64,000 bases of DNA from Vibrio nigripulchritudo ATCC 27043 (GCF_000222685.1 NZ_AFWJ01000068.1:1-64000); one strand, 5' to 3'. Numbered from the stretch's first letter, positions 44,512-56,633 are shown. A program made the numbers and translations. Notes: generated from the letters alone by a model not told the origin.

Positions 44512-46425
44512 ATGGGTAAAATCATTGGTATTGACTTAGGTACTACTAACTCTTGTGTTTCTGTACTGGACGGCGACAAGCCACGTGTTATTGAAAATGC
44601 TGAAGGTGAGCGTACAACAGCATCGGTAATCGCATACACAGACGGTGAAACGCTGGTAGGTCAACCTGCAAAACGTCAAGCAGTTACAAACCCTGAAAAT
44701 ACGCTATTTGCAATCAAGCGTTTGATCGGTCGTCGTTTTGAAGACGAAGAAGTTCAGCGCGACATCGAAATTATGCCTTACAAAATCGTTAAGGCTGACA
44801 ACGGCGATGCTTGGGTAGAAGCGAAAGGTCAAAAAATGGCTGCTCCTCAGGTTTCTGCTGAAGTTCTTAAAAAGATGAAGAAGACTGCAGAAGACTTCCT
44901 GGGTGAAGAAGTAACAGGTGCTGTTGTTACTGTTCCTGCATACTTCAACGACGCACAGCGTCAGGCAACTAAAGATGCTGGTCGTATCGCTGGTCTTGAT
45001 GTTAAGCGTATCATCAACGAACCAACTGCTGCTGCTCTGGCTTACGGTCTGGACAAGCAAGAAGGCGACCGCACAATCGCTGTATACGACCTTGGTGGTG
45101 GTACATTCGATATCTCTATCATCGAAATCGACAATGTTGATGGCGAGCAGACTTTCGAAGTATTAGCGACTAACGGTGATACTCACCTAGGTGGTGAAGA
45201 CTTTGATAACCGTCTAATCAACTACTTGGTTGACGAGTTCAAGAAAGAGCAGGGCATCGATCTTAAAACTGACCCTCTTGCAATGCAGCGTGTTAAAGAA
45301 GCTGCAGAGAAAGCGAAAATCGAACTGTCTTCTGCACAGCAAACTGACGTAAACCTACCTTACGTAACAGCTGACGCAACTGGTCCTAAGCACATGAACG
45401 TTAAAGTAACGCGTGCGAAGCTGGAAGCACTGGTTGAAGACCTAGTACAACGTTCTCTAGAGCCTCTAAAAGTTGCTCTTGCAGACTCAGATCTATCAGT
45501 AAGCGAAATTACAGACGTAATTCTTGTTGGTGGTCAGACTCGTATGCCAATGGTTCAGGCTAAAGTGGCTGAATTCTTCGGTAAAGAAGCTCGTAAAGAC
45601 GTAAACCCTGATGAAGCAGTAGCAATGGGTGCTGCGGTTCAAGGTGGTGTACTAGCGGGTGACGTGAAAGACGTACTGCTTCTGGACGTTACACCTCTGT
45701 CTCTTGGTATCGAAACAATGGGCGGCGTAATGACTGCTCTAGTTGAGAAGAACACAACGGTTCCAACAAAAGCGAACCAAGTATTCTCTACAGCAGAAGA
45801 CAACCAGAACGCAGTAACTATCCATGTTCTTCAAGGTGAACGTAAGCAAGCGATGCACAACAAATCTCTAGGTCAATTCAACCTAGAAGGCATCCAGCCT
45901 GCACCGCGTGGCATGCCACAAATCGAAGTAACTTTCGACCTTGATGCGGATGGTATTCTTCACGTATCTGCGAAAGACAAGTCGACGGGTAAAGAGCAGA
46001 AGATCACTATCCAGGCATCTGGCGGTCTGAGCGACGACGAAATCGAGAAAATGGTACAAGAAGCAGAAGCAAACAAAGAAGCGGACAAGAAGTTCGAAGA
46101 GTTAGCATCTGCACGTAACCAAGCTGACCAAATGATTCACGGTACTCAGAAGCAGGTAGAAGAAGCAGGTGATGCACTACCAGCTGACGAGAAAGAGAAA
46201 ATCGAAGCAGCAATCAAAGAGCTGGAAGAAGCGAAGAAAGGCGAAGACAAAGAAGCCATCGACGCGAAAGTTCAGGCTCTGATGGCAGCATCTCAAAAGC
46301 TGATGGAAATCGCACAGCAGAAAGCACAAGCTGCACAAGGCGGTGCTGAAGCAGGCGAACAACCTCAGCAAGACGACGATGTTGTAGACGCTGAGTTCGA
46401 AGAAGTTAAAGACGAGAAGAAATAA
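44512..46425 (+). CDS. dnaK: Hsp70 chaperone DnaK
   Basis: 637 residues: N-terminal ATPase ([34 protein letters not shown]), linker [10 protein letters not shown], substrate-binding domain and a helical lid ending in [17 protein letters not shown], the co-chaperone-binding tail. Folds and rescues proteins with DnaJ and GrpE. Strong GGAG ribosome site; heat-shock promoters upstream. Confidence 0.98.
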   Translation: MGKIIGIDLGTTNSCVSVLDGDKPRVIENAEGERTTASVIAYTDGETLVGQPAKRQAVTNPENTLFAIKRLIGRRFEDEEVQRDIEIMPYKIVKADNGDAWVEAKGQKMAAPQVSAEVLKKMKKTAEDFLGEEVTGAVVTVPAYFNDAQRQATKDAGRIAGLDVKRIINEPTAAALAYGLDKQEGDRTIAVYDLGGGTFDISIIEIDNVDGEQTFEVLATNGDTHLGGEDFDNRLINYLVDEFKKEQGIDLKTDPLAMQRVKEAAEKAKIELSSAQQTDVNLPYVTADATGPKHMNVKVTRAKLEALVEDLVQRSLEPLKVALADSDLSVSEITDVILVGGQTRMPMVQAKVAEFFGKEARKDVNPDEAVAMGAAVQGGVLAGDVKDVLLLDVTPLSLGIETMGGVMTALVEKNTTVPTKANQVFSTAEDNQNAVTIHVLQGERKQAMHNKSLGQFNLEGIQPAPRGMPQIEVTFDLDADGILHVSAKDKSTGKEQKITIQASGGLSDDEIEKMVQEAEANKEADKKFEELASARNQADQMIHGTQKQVEEAGDALPADEKEKIEAAIKELEEAKKGEDKEAIDAKVQALMAASQKLMEIAQQKAQAAQGGAEAGEQPQQDDDVVDAEFEEVKDEKK

Positions 46426-46434
46426 TTTCTCTGC

Positions 46435-46521
46435 CTGAGTCGCTGAGCTCAACAGATAATCAGTGACTCAGTATTGAAAATCTTCTATGCTGCGGGCGTT
46501 CGAGGTATCTCTTACGCCCGC
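46435..46521 (+). other. Two hairpins in the dnaK-dnaJ gap
   Basis: CTGAGTCGCTGA / TCAGTGACTCAG (46435-46446 and 46460-46471, one G-U-type mismatch) and GCGGGCGT / ACGCCCGC (46492-46499 and 46514-46521). The gap is about 280 bp. They may weaken read-through from dnaK to dnaJ; no T run, so full termination is unlikely. Confidence 0.55.
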
Positions 46522-46706
46522 AAATTTGTAAACAAGGAATCAATCCAGATAAAGAGACTGTAAACCTAGGTGTCCCGCAAGACTAGCCAGTTGTGCTATT
46601 CATACATATGCTTTTCTCATAACCTTTGGTTCAGCCTTCTTATCTAGATTGATACAAACACCAAGCGGAACTCTCCGTTTGCAGTAATAAATTGGTGACG
46701 AAGAAC

Positions 46707-47852
46707 ATGTCAAAACGTGATTTTTACGAAGTATTAGGCGTCGGTCGTGATGCATCAGAACGTGATATTAAGAAGGCGTATAAGCGCCTTGCAATGAAGT
46801 TTCACCCAGACCGTAACCAGGGTGATGAATCTGCTGCCGAAAAGTTTAAAGAAGTAAAAGAAGCGTACGAAATTCTGCTCGATCCTCAAAAGAAAGCCGC
46901 ATACGACCAGTACGGTCATGCAGCCTTTGAACAAGGCGGTATGGGCGGAGGCGGTGGCTTCGGTGGAGGCGGCGCTGATTTTGGTGACATTTTCGGTGAT
47001 GTATTTGGTGATATCTTTGGCGGCGGTCGCCGTGGTGGCGGTCAGGCACGAGCGCAGCGTGGTGCGGATTTACGCTACAACATGGAGCTGTCGCTAGAAG
47101 AAGCGGTTCGCGGTGTTGAAAAAGAAATCGAAGTTCCGACACTGGTTGAGTGTGACACGTGTGACGGCTCTGGTGCTAAGCGAGGGACTAAGCCTCAGAC
47201 ATGTGGAACCTGTCATGGTCACGGTCAAGTTCAGATGCGTCAGGGTTTCTTTGCGGTTCAGCAAACGTGTCCAACCTGTCATGGAACTGGCAAAATCATT
47301 AAAGACCCTTGTGTTGAATGTCATGGACAAGGTCGCAAGCAAAAAACGAAAACACTCAATGTTAAGATCCCTGCTGGTGTAGATACTGGCGATCGCATTC
47401 GTCTCTCCGGTGAAGGTGAAGCGGGTGAAATGGGGGCTCCAGCTGGTGACTTGTACGTACAGGTACACGTTCGCGAGCACAACATCTTTGAGCGTGATGG
47501 CAACAACCTTTACTGTGAGGTGCCAGTTAGCTTTGCAATGGCTGCACTGGGTGGTGAAGTTGAAGTTCCAACTCTTGACGGTCGTGTAAACCTGAAAGTG
47601 CCAGAAGAGACACAAACGGGTCGTATGTTCCGTATGCGTGGTAAAGGTGTGAAAGGGGTTCGCGGTGGCGGTATCGGTGACTTGATTGTTAAGCTGGTTG
47701 TAGAAACACCGGTTAAGCTAAGTTCTCGCCAGAAAGAGCTATTGCGTGAATTTGAAGAAACCTGTGGTGGAGAAGCGGCAAATAAGCATAAGCCGAAATC
47801 TGAAGGTTTCTTCAACGGTGTTAAGAAGTTCTTTGATGACCTGACCAGTTAA
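46707..47852 (+). CDS. dnaJ: Hsp40 co-chaperone DnaJ
   Basis: 381 residues from ATG 46707 ([12 protein letters not shown]). J domain with FHPDRN, Gly/Phe-rich segment ([13 protein letters not shown]), four zinc-finger repeats ([32 protein letters not shown]) and C-terminal substrate domain. Stimulates DnaK ATPase. Confidence 0.97.
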   Translation: MSKRDFYEVLGVGRDASERDIKKAYKRLAMKFHPDRNQGDESAAEKFKEVKEAYEILLDPQKKAAYDQYGHAAFEQGGMGGGGGFGGGGADFGDIFGDVFGDIFGGGRRGGGQARAQRGADLRYNMELSLEEAVRGVEKEIEVPTLVECDTCDGSGAKRGTKPQTCGTCHGHGQVQMRQGFFAVQQTCPTCHGTGKIIKDPCVECHGQGRKQKTKTLNVKIPAGVDTGDRIRLSGEGEAGEMGAPAGDLYVQVHVREHNIFERDGNNLYCEVPVSFAMAALGGEVEVPTLDGRVNLKVPEETQTGRMFRMRGKGVKGVRGGGIGDLIVKLVVETPVKLSSRQKELLREFEETCGGEAANKHKPKSEGFFNGVKKFFDDLTS

Positions 47853-47866
47853 GAATTAATAGAATG

Positions 47867-47897
47867 AAAAAACGACAGCCTTGGCTGTCGTTTTTTT
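47867..47897. terminator. dnaJ terminator, bidirectional
   Basis: Perfect 14-base arms (AAAAAACGACAGCC and its complement) around a two-base centre, with T run on both strands. Confidence 0.9.
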
Positions 47898-47919
47898 GTA
47901 TCTGAAATAGGCCAGTGAC

Positions 47920-48246
47920 TTATTTGTTGATGCTGATGGTTTCACCAGACTTACAACGGAATTGGTAGTAACGCTGGCTTTCGTTAAATTTCGACAGACC
48001 TTCACCACTACAGTAGTCAGCATTGATATTACGCATGGTCTCTAATGTAGCTTCTGAACGAAGAGCGAATTTAGAGCCATCAGCACATACGATACGAACA
48101 CGACCGTCGTCACTCACAGAGTAGACTTTAACTTCGGTATTACATAGTTCGAAAGACGCATCCATGTAGTTATCTTGTTGAGTAGGTGCTGAACCACAAC
48201 CTACCAGCGTAAGTGCCATTAGACCTGCTGCTGCAAATAATTTCAT
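47920..48246 (-). CDS. Small lipoprotein, function unknown
   Basis: 108 residues: signal peptide with lipobox LVGC, mature part with Cys residues (ELCNTEV, IVCADG, DYCSGEG, FRCKSG) that could form two disulfides. Lysine-poor, periplasmic or outer-membrane lipoprotein. I do not recognise the family. Monocistronic between dnaJ and lipA. Confidence 0.75.
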   Translation of the reverse strand: MKLFAAAGLMALTLVGCGSAPTQQDNYMDASFELCNTEVKVYSVSDDGRVRIVCADGSKFALRSEATLETMRNINADYCSGEGLSKFNESQRYYQFRCKSGETISINK

Positions 48247-48404
48247 CTGTAGTTTCCAACTGGTTGATGTAAGTTTGATGCTGAACTATAAGTCGAAAGC
48301 ATTGTAATGTAAAAAGATCCCTTTACGTGTTTCGTCAATACTCAGCAGAAATTAAGTATGTACGCATCTTAGCGCAAAGCCTAAGGTGAGTAAAATTCTG
48401 GTAT

Positions 48405-48436
48405 AAAAAACGCCCCGGTTTTATTAAACCGGGGCG
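48405..48436 (-). terminator. lipA terminator
   Basis: Eleven-base perfect arms (CGCCCCGGTTT / AAACCGGGGCG) with a four-base loop; on the minus strand six T follow. Confidence 0.9.
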
Positions 48437-48473
48437 CATTATAAAAACAGTAGTAATAATAGAAGCTTAAGCT

Positions 48474-49439
48474 CTATTTTACTTCCACACCTTTTGCCTG
48501 AAGATCTGCATGGTAGGAAGAACGAACAAACGGCCCACAAGCGGCATGCGTAAACCCAAGTTCCAGAGCGATATCTTTCAGTTCATCAAACTCAGAAGGC
48601 GGAACGTAGCGCTCTACCGCTAGGTGGTGACGGCTTGGAGCTAGGTACTGACCAAGTGTCAGCATGGTGACGCCATGAGCGCGAAGATCTTTCAATACTT
48701 CGACAATCTCTTCTTTGGTTTCGCCAAGACCCATCATCAAACCGGATTTGGTTGGTACATCAGGATGCTGTTCTTTAAATTTGCGAAGCAGATCCAAAGA
48801 CCACTTGTAGTTCGCCCCCGGACGTACCTTACGATACAGGCGAGGTGCAGTTTCTAGGTTGTGGTTGAACACGTCTGGTGGGTTGTCTTTTAGCAATTCT
48901 AGAGCGGTATCCATACGACCACGGAAGTCTGGAACCAGCGTCTCAATTCGGATGTGCGGATTCATTGCGCGAATCTCGCGGTTACAGTCTGCAAAGTGCT
49001 GAGCACCACCATCACGAAGATCATCTCGGTCTACTGACGTGATAACCACGTATTTCAGTTTCATGTCCTTAATCGTTTGCGCAAGATGCTGAGGTTCATT
49101 CGCATCCGGAGTAACAGGACGACCATGGGCTACGTCACAGAAAGGACAACGGCGAGTACAGATAGCACCCAGAATCATGAAGGTTGCTGTACCGTGGTTA
49201 AAACACTCTGCCAGGTTTGGACAAGACGCTTCTTCACATACCGAGTGAAGATTGTTCTTACGCATTGCTGCCTTGATGTCCTGAATACGTTGGCTATCAG
49301 CAGGCAGTTTGATTTTCATCCATTCCGGCTTGCGCAACACTTCCTTCTGTTCCACGGGCATATTCTTGACCGGAATCAGTGCCATTTTGTCGGCGTCGCG
49401 ATACTTAACGCCTTTTTCCATCTGGATTGGTTTGCTCAT
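48474..49439 (-). CDS. lipA: Lipoyl synthase
   Basis: 321 residues, radical-SAM: first cluster cysteines in [13 protein letters not shown], radical-SAM CxxxCxxC in [11 protein letters not shown]-terminal RSSYHA serine ligand. Inserts two sulfurs into octanoyl-protein. Overlaps lipB by ATGA. Confidence 0.97.
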   Translation of the reverse strand: MSKPIQMEKGVKYRDADKMALIPVKNMPVEQKEVLRKPEWMKIKLPADSQRIQDIKAAMRKNNLHSVCEEASCPNLAECFNHGTATFMILGAICTRRCPFCDVAHGRPVTPDANEPQHLAQTIKDMKLKYVVITSVDRDDLRDGGAQHFADCNREIRAMNPHIRIETLVPDFRGRMDTALELLKDNPPDVFNHNLETAPRLYRKVRPGANYKWSLDLLRKFKEQHPDVPTKSGLMMGLGETKEEIVEVLKDLRAHGVTMLTLGQYLAPSRHHLAVERYVPPSEFDELKDIALELGFTHAACGPFVRSSYHADLQAKGVEVK

Positions 49440-50095
49440 GATGATTTGCTTTCTGTAATTATTTCTACGTGCTTGTAGCCCAGAAGCGTGACAAGCTCTT
49501 CGACCAGCGTATCTTCGACGCTGCTTACTTCAGTGTTTCTATTAAAATCGTTTAACTGCACCATCTCCATTCCCTGATAACCACATGGGTTAATACGAAG
49601 AAATGGGGTAAGGTCCATGTTTACGTTTAAGGCTAGCCCATGAAAAGAGCACCCTTTGCGGATTCTAAGCCCTAACGAGCAAATTTTCCTGTCTTCTACG
49701 TAAACGCCCGGAGCATCCGGCTTGGCTGAGGAGTCGATTCCATAACGGGAAAGCGTATTGATAACTAAATTTTCAATATGAGTGACCAGATCTCGTACAC
49801 CCAGTTTACGCCTTCTCAGGTTCAAAAGGAAATACGCCACGACTTGACCCGGACCATGATAGGTCACTTGCCCTCCGCGATCGCTTTGAACGACTGGAAT
49901 ATCGCCTGTATTCAAAAGGTGTTCGGTTTTACCTGCCTGTCCTTGAGTGAATACCGGGTTGTGCTCAACCAGCCAGACTTCGTCAACCGTATCTTCATCA
50001 CGGTTGTCGGTAAAATCATGCATGGCTTGCCAAACGGGTAGGTAATCTTGTCGACCTAGTTTTTTAACAACTAACTGGTCCTGGACATCGAGCAA
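49436..50095 (-). CDS. lipB: Octanoyl-[acyl-carrier-protein]:protein N-octanoyltransferase
   Basis: 219 residues from a TTG start (50095) with AAGGA eight bases upstream; no usable ATG precedes the conserved region. [20 protein letters not shown], catalytic Lys in [14 protein letters not shown] and Cys in [12 protein letters not shown]. Transfers octanoate from ACP to lipoyl domains; LipA then adds sulfur. Confidence 0.95.
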   Translation of the reverse strand: MLDVQDQLVVKKLGRQDYLPVWQAMHDFTDNRDEDTVDEVWLVEHNPVFTQGQAGKTEHLLNTGDIPVVQSDRGGQVTYHGPGQVVAYFLLNLRRRKLGVRDLVTHIENLVINTLSRYGIDSSAKPDAPGVYVEDRKICSLGLRIRKGCSFHGLALNVNMDLTPFLRINPCGYQGMEMVQLNDFNRNTEVSSVEDTLVEELVTLLGYKHVEIITESKSS

Positions 50096-50243
50096 TGTAA
50101 GAATTCCTTTGGAGTACGAGCGATTTAGTAAACGGATTATAAACGTCTTTAACCAATCTAACTACACATAAGCGACATGGATTTTACATCTGAGCCAGAA
50201 TAATGTGCTGAGATTCGAGGTGAGGCATTGTCATTAACAAAAA

Positions 50244-50262
50244 CAGCGACATGACGTCGCTG
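50244..50262 (-). terminator. Terminator after ybeD
   Basis: CAGCGAC / GTCGCTG with a five-base loop; TTTTTG follows on the minus strand. Confidence 0.75.
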
Positions 50263-50287
50263 CTTGTTTTATCGGGTATCGCGTGGA

Positions 50288-50566
50288 TCAAAGTACCATG
50301 CGTACGATGTCGATTTCGCCCAGCTCTTTGTACAGGGTTTCAACCTGCTCGATAGAAGTGGCAGTAATGGTAACCGATACAGAGTTATAAGTGCCTTTGC
50401 CACTTGGCTTAACTGATGGGCTGTAGTCGCCTGGAGCGTGACGCTGAATCACCTCTAGCACAAGCTCTGGCAGTTCTGGCTTTGCGTAGCCCATTACCTT
50501 GTAAGTAAACTGACAAGGGAACTCCAGCAGGTCTTTTAGTTTTGCATCTGAGTTGATAGTCAACAT
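50288..50566 (-). CDS. ybeD: YbeD (DUF493) family protein
   Basis: 92 residues from ATG 50566, chosen for its GGAG ribosome site and the match of length (87 in E. coli). ACT-like fold, cytosolic, function not established. Usually lies between dacA and lipB, as here. Confidence 0.9.
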   Translation of the reverse strand: MLTINSDAKLKDLLEFPCQFTYKVMGYAKPELPELVLEVIQRHAPGDYSPSVKPSGKGTYNSVSVTITATSIEQVETLYKELGEIDIVRMVL

Positions 50567-50688
50567 TGCTAGGACTCCGTTTTTATATTCGATATAGCGG
50601 TGCGAAATAGTACTGATAAATGTGATGGAACTCAAGTCACATAGAAGCGTACATTAATTGTATGAACTTATGTCAGGCGGCGAAACAA

Positions 50689-50716
50689 AAAATGCCGCTG
50701 AAGACAGCGGCATTTT
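50689..50716 (-). terminator. Terminator after dacA
   Basis: Twelve-base arms AAAATGCCGCTG / CAGCGGCATTTT with a four-base loop and T run on the minus strand. Confidence 0.88.
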
Positions 50717-50740
50717 AGGTATCAAGTGATGTGTAAAGGT

Positions 50741-51925
50741 TTAGCTGAACCAGCTTTTGAACAGTAGCACAATGTAATCAATCAGACGGCTGAACAGACT
50801 ACCTTCTTCAACATCTTCTAATGCCAGAAGTGGGTACTCTGCAATGTCTTCGTTTTCGATCTGGTAGAACAAACGACCTACGACATCACCTTTGCGAATA
50901 GGAGCCTGCAGTTCCTTTTCCAGAACAAAGTTGGCAGTCATGTTTTTCGCCTGACCACGAGGAAGGGTAACGTAGGTGTCTTCGGCAACACCCAGAGCAA
51001 CGGCATCTTTGTCGCCCATCCAGATCTTCTCACTTACGAATGTTTCACCTGCTTTGTGTGGAGAAACTGTCTCAAAGAAGCGGAATCCGTAGTTCAACAG
51101 TTTTTTGCTTTCTGCTTTACGAGTGTTGGCATTTTTGGTGCCCATCACCACTGCCACCAAGCGCATCTTACCTTCGGTCGCAGAACTCACCAGGCTGTAG
51201 CCCGCTTTGCTGGTATGCCCGGTTTTGATGCCGTCCACGTTCATGCTCTTGTCCCACAACAGACCGTTACGGTTGTACTGGGTAATGCCGTTATAAGTAA
51301 ATTGCTTTTCCGCGTAGATGCGGTATTCGTCTGGTACGTCACGAATAAGAGCCTGACCCAATAGCGCCATATCGTAAGGCGTTGAGTAAAGGTTCGGATT
51401 GTCCAGACCGTGTACGTTGGCAAAGTTGGTATTGTCCATGCCAATCGACTTCGCCCATGCATTCATAAGGTCTACAAATGCGTCTTCAGAACCTGCAACA
51501 TGCTCTGCCATAGCAACACAGGCGTCATTACCTGACTGGATGATGATACCTCGGTTAAGGTCATCAACGGTTACGGTAGTACCCACTTCAATGAACATTT
51601 TTGATGAATCAGGGAAGTTTTTCGCCCAGGCATTTTTGCTGATAACAACTTTGTCAGACAACGAAATGTTACCGCGCTCAAGCTCTTGACCGATGACATA
51701 GCTGGTCATCATTTTTGTCAGACTGGCTGGTGATAACTGAGTGTGCATCTCTTTTTCTGCCAGAACCTTACCTGAATGGTAATCCATCAGCACAAAACCT
51801 TTGGCGGCGATTTCAGGAGCGTCAGGAACAACAATTGGAGCAGAGAATGCTGGAGAAGCGAATGATGCTGACACGATAGCAGAAGTGACAAACAAAGATT
51901 TTATAGATTTCACTGATTTTTTCAT
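50741..51925 (-). CDS. dacA: D-alanyl-D-alanine carboxypeptidase (PBP5/6 type)
   Basis: 394 residues with signal peptide ending near PAFSA. Active-site SxxK in SPASLTKMM, SxN in IIQSGNDAC and KTG in DGIKTGHTS; C-terminal amphipathic membrane anchor (RLIDYIVLLFKSWFS). Trims the terminal D-Ala of peptidoglycan pentapeptides. Confidence 0.96.
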   Translation of the reverse strand: MKKSVKSIKSLFVTSAIVSASFASPAFSAPIVVPDAPEIAAKGFVLMDYHSGKVLAEKEMHTQLSPASLTKMMTSYVIGQELERGNISLSDKVVISKNAWAKNFPDSSKMFIEVGTTVTVDDLNRGIIIQSGNDACVAMAEHVAGSEDAFVDLMNAWAKSIGMDNTNFANVHGLDNPNLYSTPYDMALLGQALIRDVPDEYRIYAEKQFTYNGITQYNRNGLLWDKSMNVDGIKTGHTSKAGYSLVSSATEGKMRLVAVVMGTKNANTRKAESKKLLNYGFRFFETVSPHKAGETFVSEKIWMGDKDAVALGVAEDTYVTLPRGQAKNMTANFVLEKELQAPIRKGDVVGRLFYQIENEDIAEYPLLALEDVEEGSLFSRLIDYIVLLFKSWFS

Positions 51926-52033
51926 TGGTATTAGTTGTTAGTCTGAATGTTTTAATGCTTAAACGTTCGTATCTTAGCAGAATCAATCTGATAAGTCAGA
52001 AGCTTACTGTTGCACAAATTAACCCATTTGTCC

Positions 52034-52828
52034 TTAAGGATTCTGTTTCACTTGTTTAATGAATGCTGTGGGATAACCTTGCGAGTGTACTTGAGCCAGT
52101 GTTTTTTGCGTTAATTCCTGGTCAGTAAACGGACCTAAGAAGATGCGATGAATCTTTTTAGTACCTTCAGTGTAACTGCGTACTGATAAGCTTTGACCTA
52201 AAGATTGCGCCAAAGTTCTCGCTTTATCTTCGTCTTTTGATGCGGCAACCTGAATCACAAACTTGGGGAGCTTTTTATTGGCTACCGGAGAGGTGGCATC
52301 TCGGTCGACCGTGATGTATTCAATCTTAACGTTCGCGGTTCCGGTATTCACCACGCCGAGTTTGTAGGCTGCGGCGTAGCTCAGGTCAATAATACGACCT
52401 TCATGGAAAGGTCCACGGTCATTCACACGTACCACTGCCGTTCTTCCGTTGTCTTTGTTCAAGACCCGAACGTAACTTGGAAGCGGAAGGGTTTTATGAG
52501 CCGCCGACATGGAGTACATGTCATAAATTTCACCATTGGACGTGAGGTGTCCGTGAAATTTCTTGCCATACCAGGATGCAATGCCTTCCTGCGTAAAACC
52601 ATCGGGCTCTTTGATGATTCTGTAGGAGCCTCCTCGCAGCTCATAATCACGATTCCCACCCAGACTTATGGGTTCATAAACAGGGTGAGCATCTTCAATA
52701 TGTTCGACTGAAAGTGGTTTTTCAGGTGCGATGTCATCATCAATACTGTAGCGACCTTGATCTGGTGTCGTACACCCCGTCAGACCAAGCATGAGTACTA
52801 GTATAAGTGCGTAAATTCGAACTGCCAT
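52034..52828 (-). CDS. rlpA: RlpA family lipoprotein, septal-ring lytic transglycosylase type
   Basis: 264 residues, lipobox LTGC, double-psi beta-barrel (GIASWYGKKFHG, catalytic Asp in RVNDRGPFH) and a C-terminal SPOR domain (KFVIQVAASKDEDKA ... YPTAFIKQV) that binds denuded septal glycan. Overlaps the rodA stop by one base (TAATG). Confidence 0.94.
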   Translation of the reverse strand: MAVRIYALILVLMLGLTGCTTPDQGRYSIDDDIAPEKPLSVEHIEDAHPVYEPISLGGNRDYELRGGSYRIIKEPDGFTQEGIASWYGKKFHGHLTSNGEIYDMYSMSAAHKTLPLPSYVRVLNKDNGRTAVVRVNDRGPFHEGRIIDLSYAAAYKLGVVNTGTANVKIEYITVDRDATSPVANKKLPKFVIQVAASKDEDKARTLAQSLGQSLSVRSYTEGTKKIHRIFLGPFTDQELTQKTLAQVHSQGYPTAFIKQVKQNP

Positions 52829-53949
52829 TAGGTCGCCTTAGAAAGCATTTTCCGGTGTGTGTGAATAGACATTAAGATGCCAAAACCTGCCATAAGTGTC
52901 ACCATGGACGTCCCACCATAGCTGATCAGAGGTAAAGGTACGCCAACAACTGGCAAGATACCACTCACCATCCCGATGTTCACAAATACGTAAACGAAGA
53001 AGCTTAAAACAACACTGCCTGCCATCATACGACCAAACGCCGTTTGTGCCTGACTGGCAAGGTACAAGCCTCTACCGATAATAAATAAGTAAATACTGAG
53101 TAGGGCAATAACACCCAGCATGCCCCATTCTTCGGCAACGACGGCAAAGATAAAGTCGGTATGACGCTCAGGTAAGAATTCCAACTGAGATTGGGTCCCC
53201 TGAAGCCAGCCTTTTCCTGATAAGCCTCCAGAGCCAATCGCAATCTTACTTTGGATAATATGGTAGCCCGCGCCTAGTGGATCGGATTCAGGATCGAATA
53301 GGGTTCTCACTCGCACCTTCTGGTATTCGCGCATCAGGAAAAACCACAATACGGGAATAAAGGCACCTAGTGCGACCGCAGCACCCGTGATGATTTTCCA
53401 ACTGATTCCAGCAAGGAAAATAACAAATATCCCAGATGCTGCGATAAGAATAGAGGTGCCCAAATCGGGCTGTTTGGCGATCAGAATGGTGGGAATGAAC
53501 ACCATCAGAAGCGAGGCAATCAGGGTTTTAAATGTTGGAGGAAGTGAGCGCTTACCTATGTATCTCGCAACCATCAAAGGTACTGCGAGCTTGAGCAGTT
53601 CAGAGGGCTGAAAGCGTACAAAACCTAAGTTTAGCCAGCGTTGCGCGCCTTTAGAGGCTTCCCCAAAAAAGAGAACACCTAAAAGCAAAAATATTCCGAC
53701 GACGAACAGCAGTGGTGCGGCGGTCTCGTAGGTTCTTGGTGGGATCTGAGCGAGCAAAAGCATGACCACCAAAGACAAGCCCATACGCATTGCCTGCCTG
53801 TCCATCATCGCCATGCTTTGACCGCTGGCGCTGTACATGACCACTAAGCCAAAACACATCAACAGCAACAAACCAAGAAGCATTGGCAGGTCGATGTGCA
53901 ACTTATCGAAAAAAGAGCGGTTCCTACCAGTAGAAGGGTCAAATCGCAT
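52828..53949 (-). CDS. rodA: Rod-shape SEDS glycosyltransferase RodA
   Basis: 373 residues, ten membrane helices; SEDS motifs [30 protein letters not shown] and [13 protein letters not shown]. Polymerises lipid II with PBP2 (mrdA), five bases upstream. Confidence 0.96.
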   Translation of the reverse strand: MRFDPSTGRNRSFFDKLHIDLPMLLGLLLLMCFGLVVMYSASGQSMAMMDRQAMRMGLSLVVMLLLAQIPPRTYETAAPLLFVVGIFLLLGVLFFGEASKGAQRWLNLGFVRFQPSELLKLAVPLMVARYIGKRSLPPTFKTLIASLLMVFIPTILIAKQPDLGTSILIAASGIFVIFLAGISWKIITGAAVALGAFIPVLWFFLMREYQKVRVRTLFDPESDPLGAGYHIIQSKIAIGSGGLSGKGWLQGTQSQLEFLPERHTDFIFAVVAEEWGMLGVIALLSIYLFIIGRGLYLASQAQTAFGRMMAGSVVLSFFVYVFVNIGMVSGILPVVGVPLPLISYGGTSMVTLMAGFGILMSIHTHRKMLSKAT

Positions 53950-53954
53950 CGGTC

Positions 53955-55835
53955 TTAGTTCCCCTCTTTACTTTTAATTAAAACGTGATCGAATATGCGT
54001 CGCGCAACAGGCGCACCGTGTGTAGAACCACCACCTGCGTTTTCTAGCACAATGGTTAATATCACTTCTGGATTTTCAAATGGAGCGAAGCCGGTATATA
54101 GAGCGTGATCTCGCAAATGCTCTGCCAGTTCCTCTGCGTTGTATTCTTCGTCTTCTTTCAGACCGAATACCTGCGCTGTTCCTGACTTGCCACCCGTCAC
54201 GTATTTCGCTGTGGTGAATGCACGCCTTGCGGTGCCTTTTTTACCATGGTTCGCGAGTCTCATTCCTTCAAGTGCTACATCCCAGTAGCGTTTAGATACC
54301 CCTTGAATAGGAGGGTACGTCTCAATAGGCGCTGCTGTTGTCACGTGAGGTTCTTGTGACTTATCAATGGTCGCTCGTAGCAAATGAGGGGCAATTACCT
54401 CACCTCGGTTAATTAATACGGATGTGGCTTTAGCAATCTGCATTGGTGTTGCGGTCCAGTAGCCCTGACCAATACCCACTGGGATGGTGTCACCCTGATA
54501 CCAAGGTTGGCGGTGTCTCGCCATTTTCCATTCCCGGGTTGGCATGTTGGCTTTACTTTCTTCGTGGATATCAATGCCCGTAAAGTCACCAAAACCAAAC
54601 AGCATCATCCAGGTTGAAATGCGGTCGATGCCCATGTCATACGCAATTTGGTAGAAGAAGGTATCTACCGATTCTTCAATGGATTTGAGAATGTCTACCC
54701 GACCGTGCCCCCATCTCAGCCAGTCACGAAACGGACGAGTTTTGGAATTAGGAATGCGCCAATAACCCGGGTCATTACGCGTGGTTTTGGTGGTAATGAC
54801 TTTTTCTTGCAGTGCGGCTACAGATATAAAAGGCTTAACCGTCGAGGCAGGAGGGTAGATCCCCAACGTTGCGCGGTTGACCAGCGGGCGGTCTTTGTCG
54901 TTAAGCAGCGCCCGATAATCTTTGCCAGAAATACCGTGCACAAATGCGTTTGGATCGTAGCTTGGGCTGGATAACATTGCCAGAACCCCATTATCACTAG
55001 GATCGAGCAAAATTGCAGAGCCACGACGACCATCAAGCAGTTTGTACAGGTACTGCTGAAGTCTGATATCCAGGTTTAAAACGATATCTTTACCTGGGAT
55101 AGGCGGCACGTATTTTAGCGTTCGGATTATGCGTCCACGGCTGTTTACTTCGACTTCCTGATAGCCGGCAGTACCGTGCAGAACATCTTCGTAAAAGCGT
55201 TCAATACCAAGCTTGCCAATATCACGAGTCGCCTGGTAGTTAGCGGCTTTATCCTCACGTTCTAAGCGCAGTAAATCTCGATCGTTAATTCGAGAAACGT
55301 AGCCAAGCACATGAGTTAATACTTTTCCATATGGGTAGAATCGCTTCAGAGTGGCATTTACTTCAACGCCGGGAAAACGATGCTGATTCACTGAGAAGAG
55401 TGCGACCTGTTCTTCGGTTAGCTGGTTCAGTAAAGGGACGGATTTAAAGCGTCGGGTGCGTTTTCGCTCCTTGTGGAAGCGTTCTACACGCTCGTCACTG
55501 ATATCCAGAAAGGTACGCAACTGGACTATTGTTTCATCAATGTTTTTGATCTTTTCAGGCGTGATCTCCAGGCTGAAAATAGGGCGGTTTTCAGCCAGCA
55601 AAATTCCGTTCCTATCGTATATAAGCCCACGGTTTGGGGCGATAGGGACTACCTTGATGCGATTGTCATTGGAGCGGGTTTTGTAATCCTGAAACTGGTT
55701 AACCTGAATATTGTAGAGGTTAGCCAGTAGCACACCCATTAAAATCACGATGCCTGCAAATGCAACCAGTGCGCGACGGGAAAATAAGGCGGACTCGGCG
55801 GTGTAATCTCTGATTTGGGTGCGCTGACGTCTCAT
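53955..55835 (-). CDS. mrdA: Penicillin-binding protein 2, transpeptidase
   Basis: 626 residues: one N-terminal membrane helix, pedestal, transpeptidase with active-site STVK in [13 protein letters not shown] in ESVDTFFY and KSGTAQ in [13 protein letters not shown]. Partner of RodA for cylinder wall growth. Starts 6 bp after rlmH. Confidence 0.96.
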   Translation of the reverse strand: MRRQRTQIRDYTAESALFSRRALVAFAGIVILMGVLLANLYNIQVNQFQDYKTRSNDNRIKVVPIAPNRGLIYDRNGILLAENRPIFSLEITPEKIKNIDETIVQLRTFLDISDERVERFHKERKRTRRFKSVPLLNQLTEEQVALFSVNQHRFPGVEVNATLKRFYPYGKVLTHVLGYVSRINDRDLLRLEREDKAANYQATRDIGKLGIERFYEDVLHGTAGYQEVEVNSRGRIIRTLKYVPPIPGKDIVLNLDIRLQQYLYKLLDGRRGSAILLDPSDNGVLAMLSSPSYDPNAFVHGISGKDYRALLNDKDRPLVNRATLGIYPPASTVKPFISVAALQEKVITTKTTRNDPGYWRIPNSKTRPFRDWLRWGHGRVDILKSIEESVDTFFYQIAYDMGIDRISTWMMLFGFGDFTGIDIHEESKANMPTREWKMARHRQPWYQGDTIPVGIGQGYWTATPMQIAKATSVLINRGEVIAPHLLRATIDKSQEPHVTTAAPIETYPPIQGVSKRYWDVALEGMRLANHGKKGTARRAFTTAKYVTGGKSGTAQVFGLKEDEEYNAEELAEHLRDHALYTGFAPFENPEVILTIVLENAGGGSTHGAPVARRIFDHVLIKSKEGN

Positions 55836-55841
55836 CTAGCG

Positions 55842-56312
55842 TTATTCTCGATGATAAGGGTGGTTTGCCGTAATACTCCAGGCTCGGTATAGGCTTTCAG
55901 CCATAACAACCCGAACCAATGGGTGAGGAAGCGTAAGTGGCGAAAGCGACCAGCTTTGGTCAGCCGCCGCTTTACAGGCAGGAGCTAAGCCTTCAGGACC
56001 TCCAATCAGTATTGACACATCACGCGCATCTAGCTTCCACGCTTCAAGCTGACCGGCCAATTGTTCGGTGTCCCAACGTTTACCCGGAATATCGAGAGTA
56101 ACAATTCGATTACCTTTTGGCACGGCAGCCAGCATGGCTTCGCCTTCTTTTTGCAGAATTCTTGCAATGTCTGCATTTTTACCGCGTTTACCTGCTGGAA
56201 TTTCCACCAGCTCCAGTGGCATATCATGAGGGAAACGACGCTTGTACTCTTGGAAGCCTTCTTCAACCCATTTCGGCATTTTAGTGCCTACGGCGATCAG
56301 CTGAATCTTCAA
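55842..56312 (-). CDS. rlmH: 23S rRNA (pseudouridine1915-N3)-methyltransferase
   Basis: 156 residues from a TTG (GGAG seven bases upstream). SPOUT knot motifs [11 protein letters not shown] and [18 protein letters not shown]. Methylates pseudouridine 1915 in helix 69. Confidence 0.95.
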   Translation of the reverse strand: MKIQLIAVGTKMPKWVEEGFQEYKRRFPHDMPLELVEIPAGKRGKNADIARILQKEGEAMLAAVPKGNRIVTLDIPGKRWDTEQLAGQLEAWKLDARDVSILIGGPEGLAPACKAAADQSWSLSPLTLPHPLVRVVMAESLYRAWSITANHPYHRE

Positions 56313-56315
56313 CAG

Positions 56316-56633
56316 TTAGCTCCAGAGTTTTTCAAGTTGATAGAGTTCGCGCTGTTCTTCCTGCATGACATGAACCATGGTAGAACCCATATCAACGACA
56401 ACCCATTCGCCTTCCTGTTCGCCATCCACTCCTAAAGGCTCCAGCCCTGCTTTCTTGGCTTCGCTGGCAACGTGGTCGGCGATGGACGCTACGTGACGCT
56501 TGGAATTACCCGTGCAGATGACCATGTAATCGGTAACGCTGGATTTGCCTTGAACATCGAGAGTTACGATGTCTTCTGCTTTCATGTCGTCTGCCTTATC
56601 GGCTAAAAAATCACGTAGATCTTGAACTTGCAA
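56316..56633 (-). CDS. rsfS: Ribosomal silencing factor RsfS
   Basis: 105 residues from a TTG start with GAGG about eight bases upstream; length equals E. coli RsfS only with this start. DUF143/Iojap: [34 protein letters not shown]. Blocks subunit joining in starvation. Confidence 0.94.
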   Translation of the reverse strand: MQVQDLRDFLADKADDMKAEDIVTLDVQGKSSVTDYMVICTGNSKRHVASIADHVASEAKKAGLEPLGVDGEQEGEWVVVDMGSTMVHVMQEEQRELYQLEKLWS

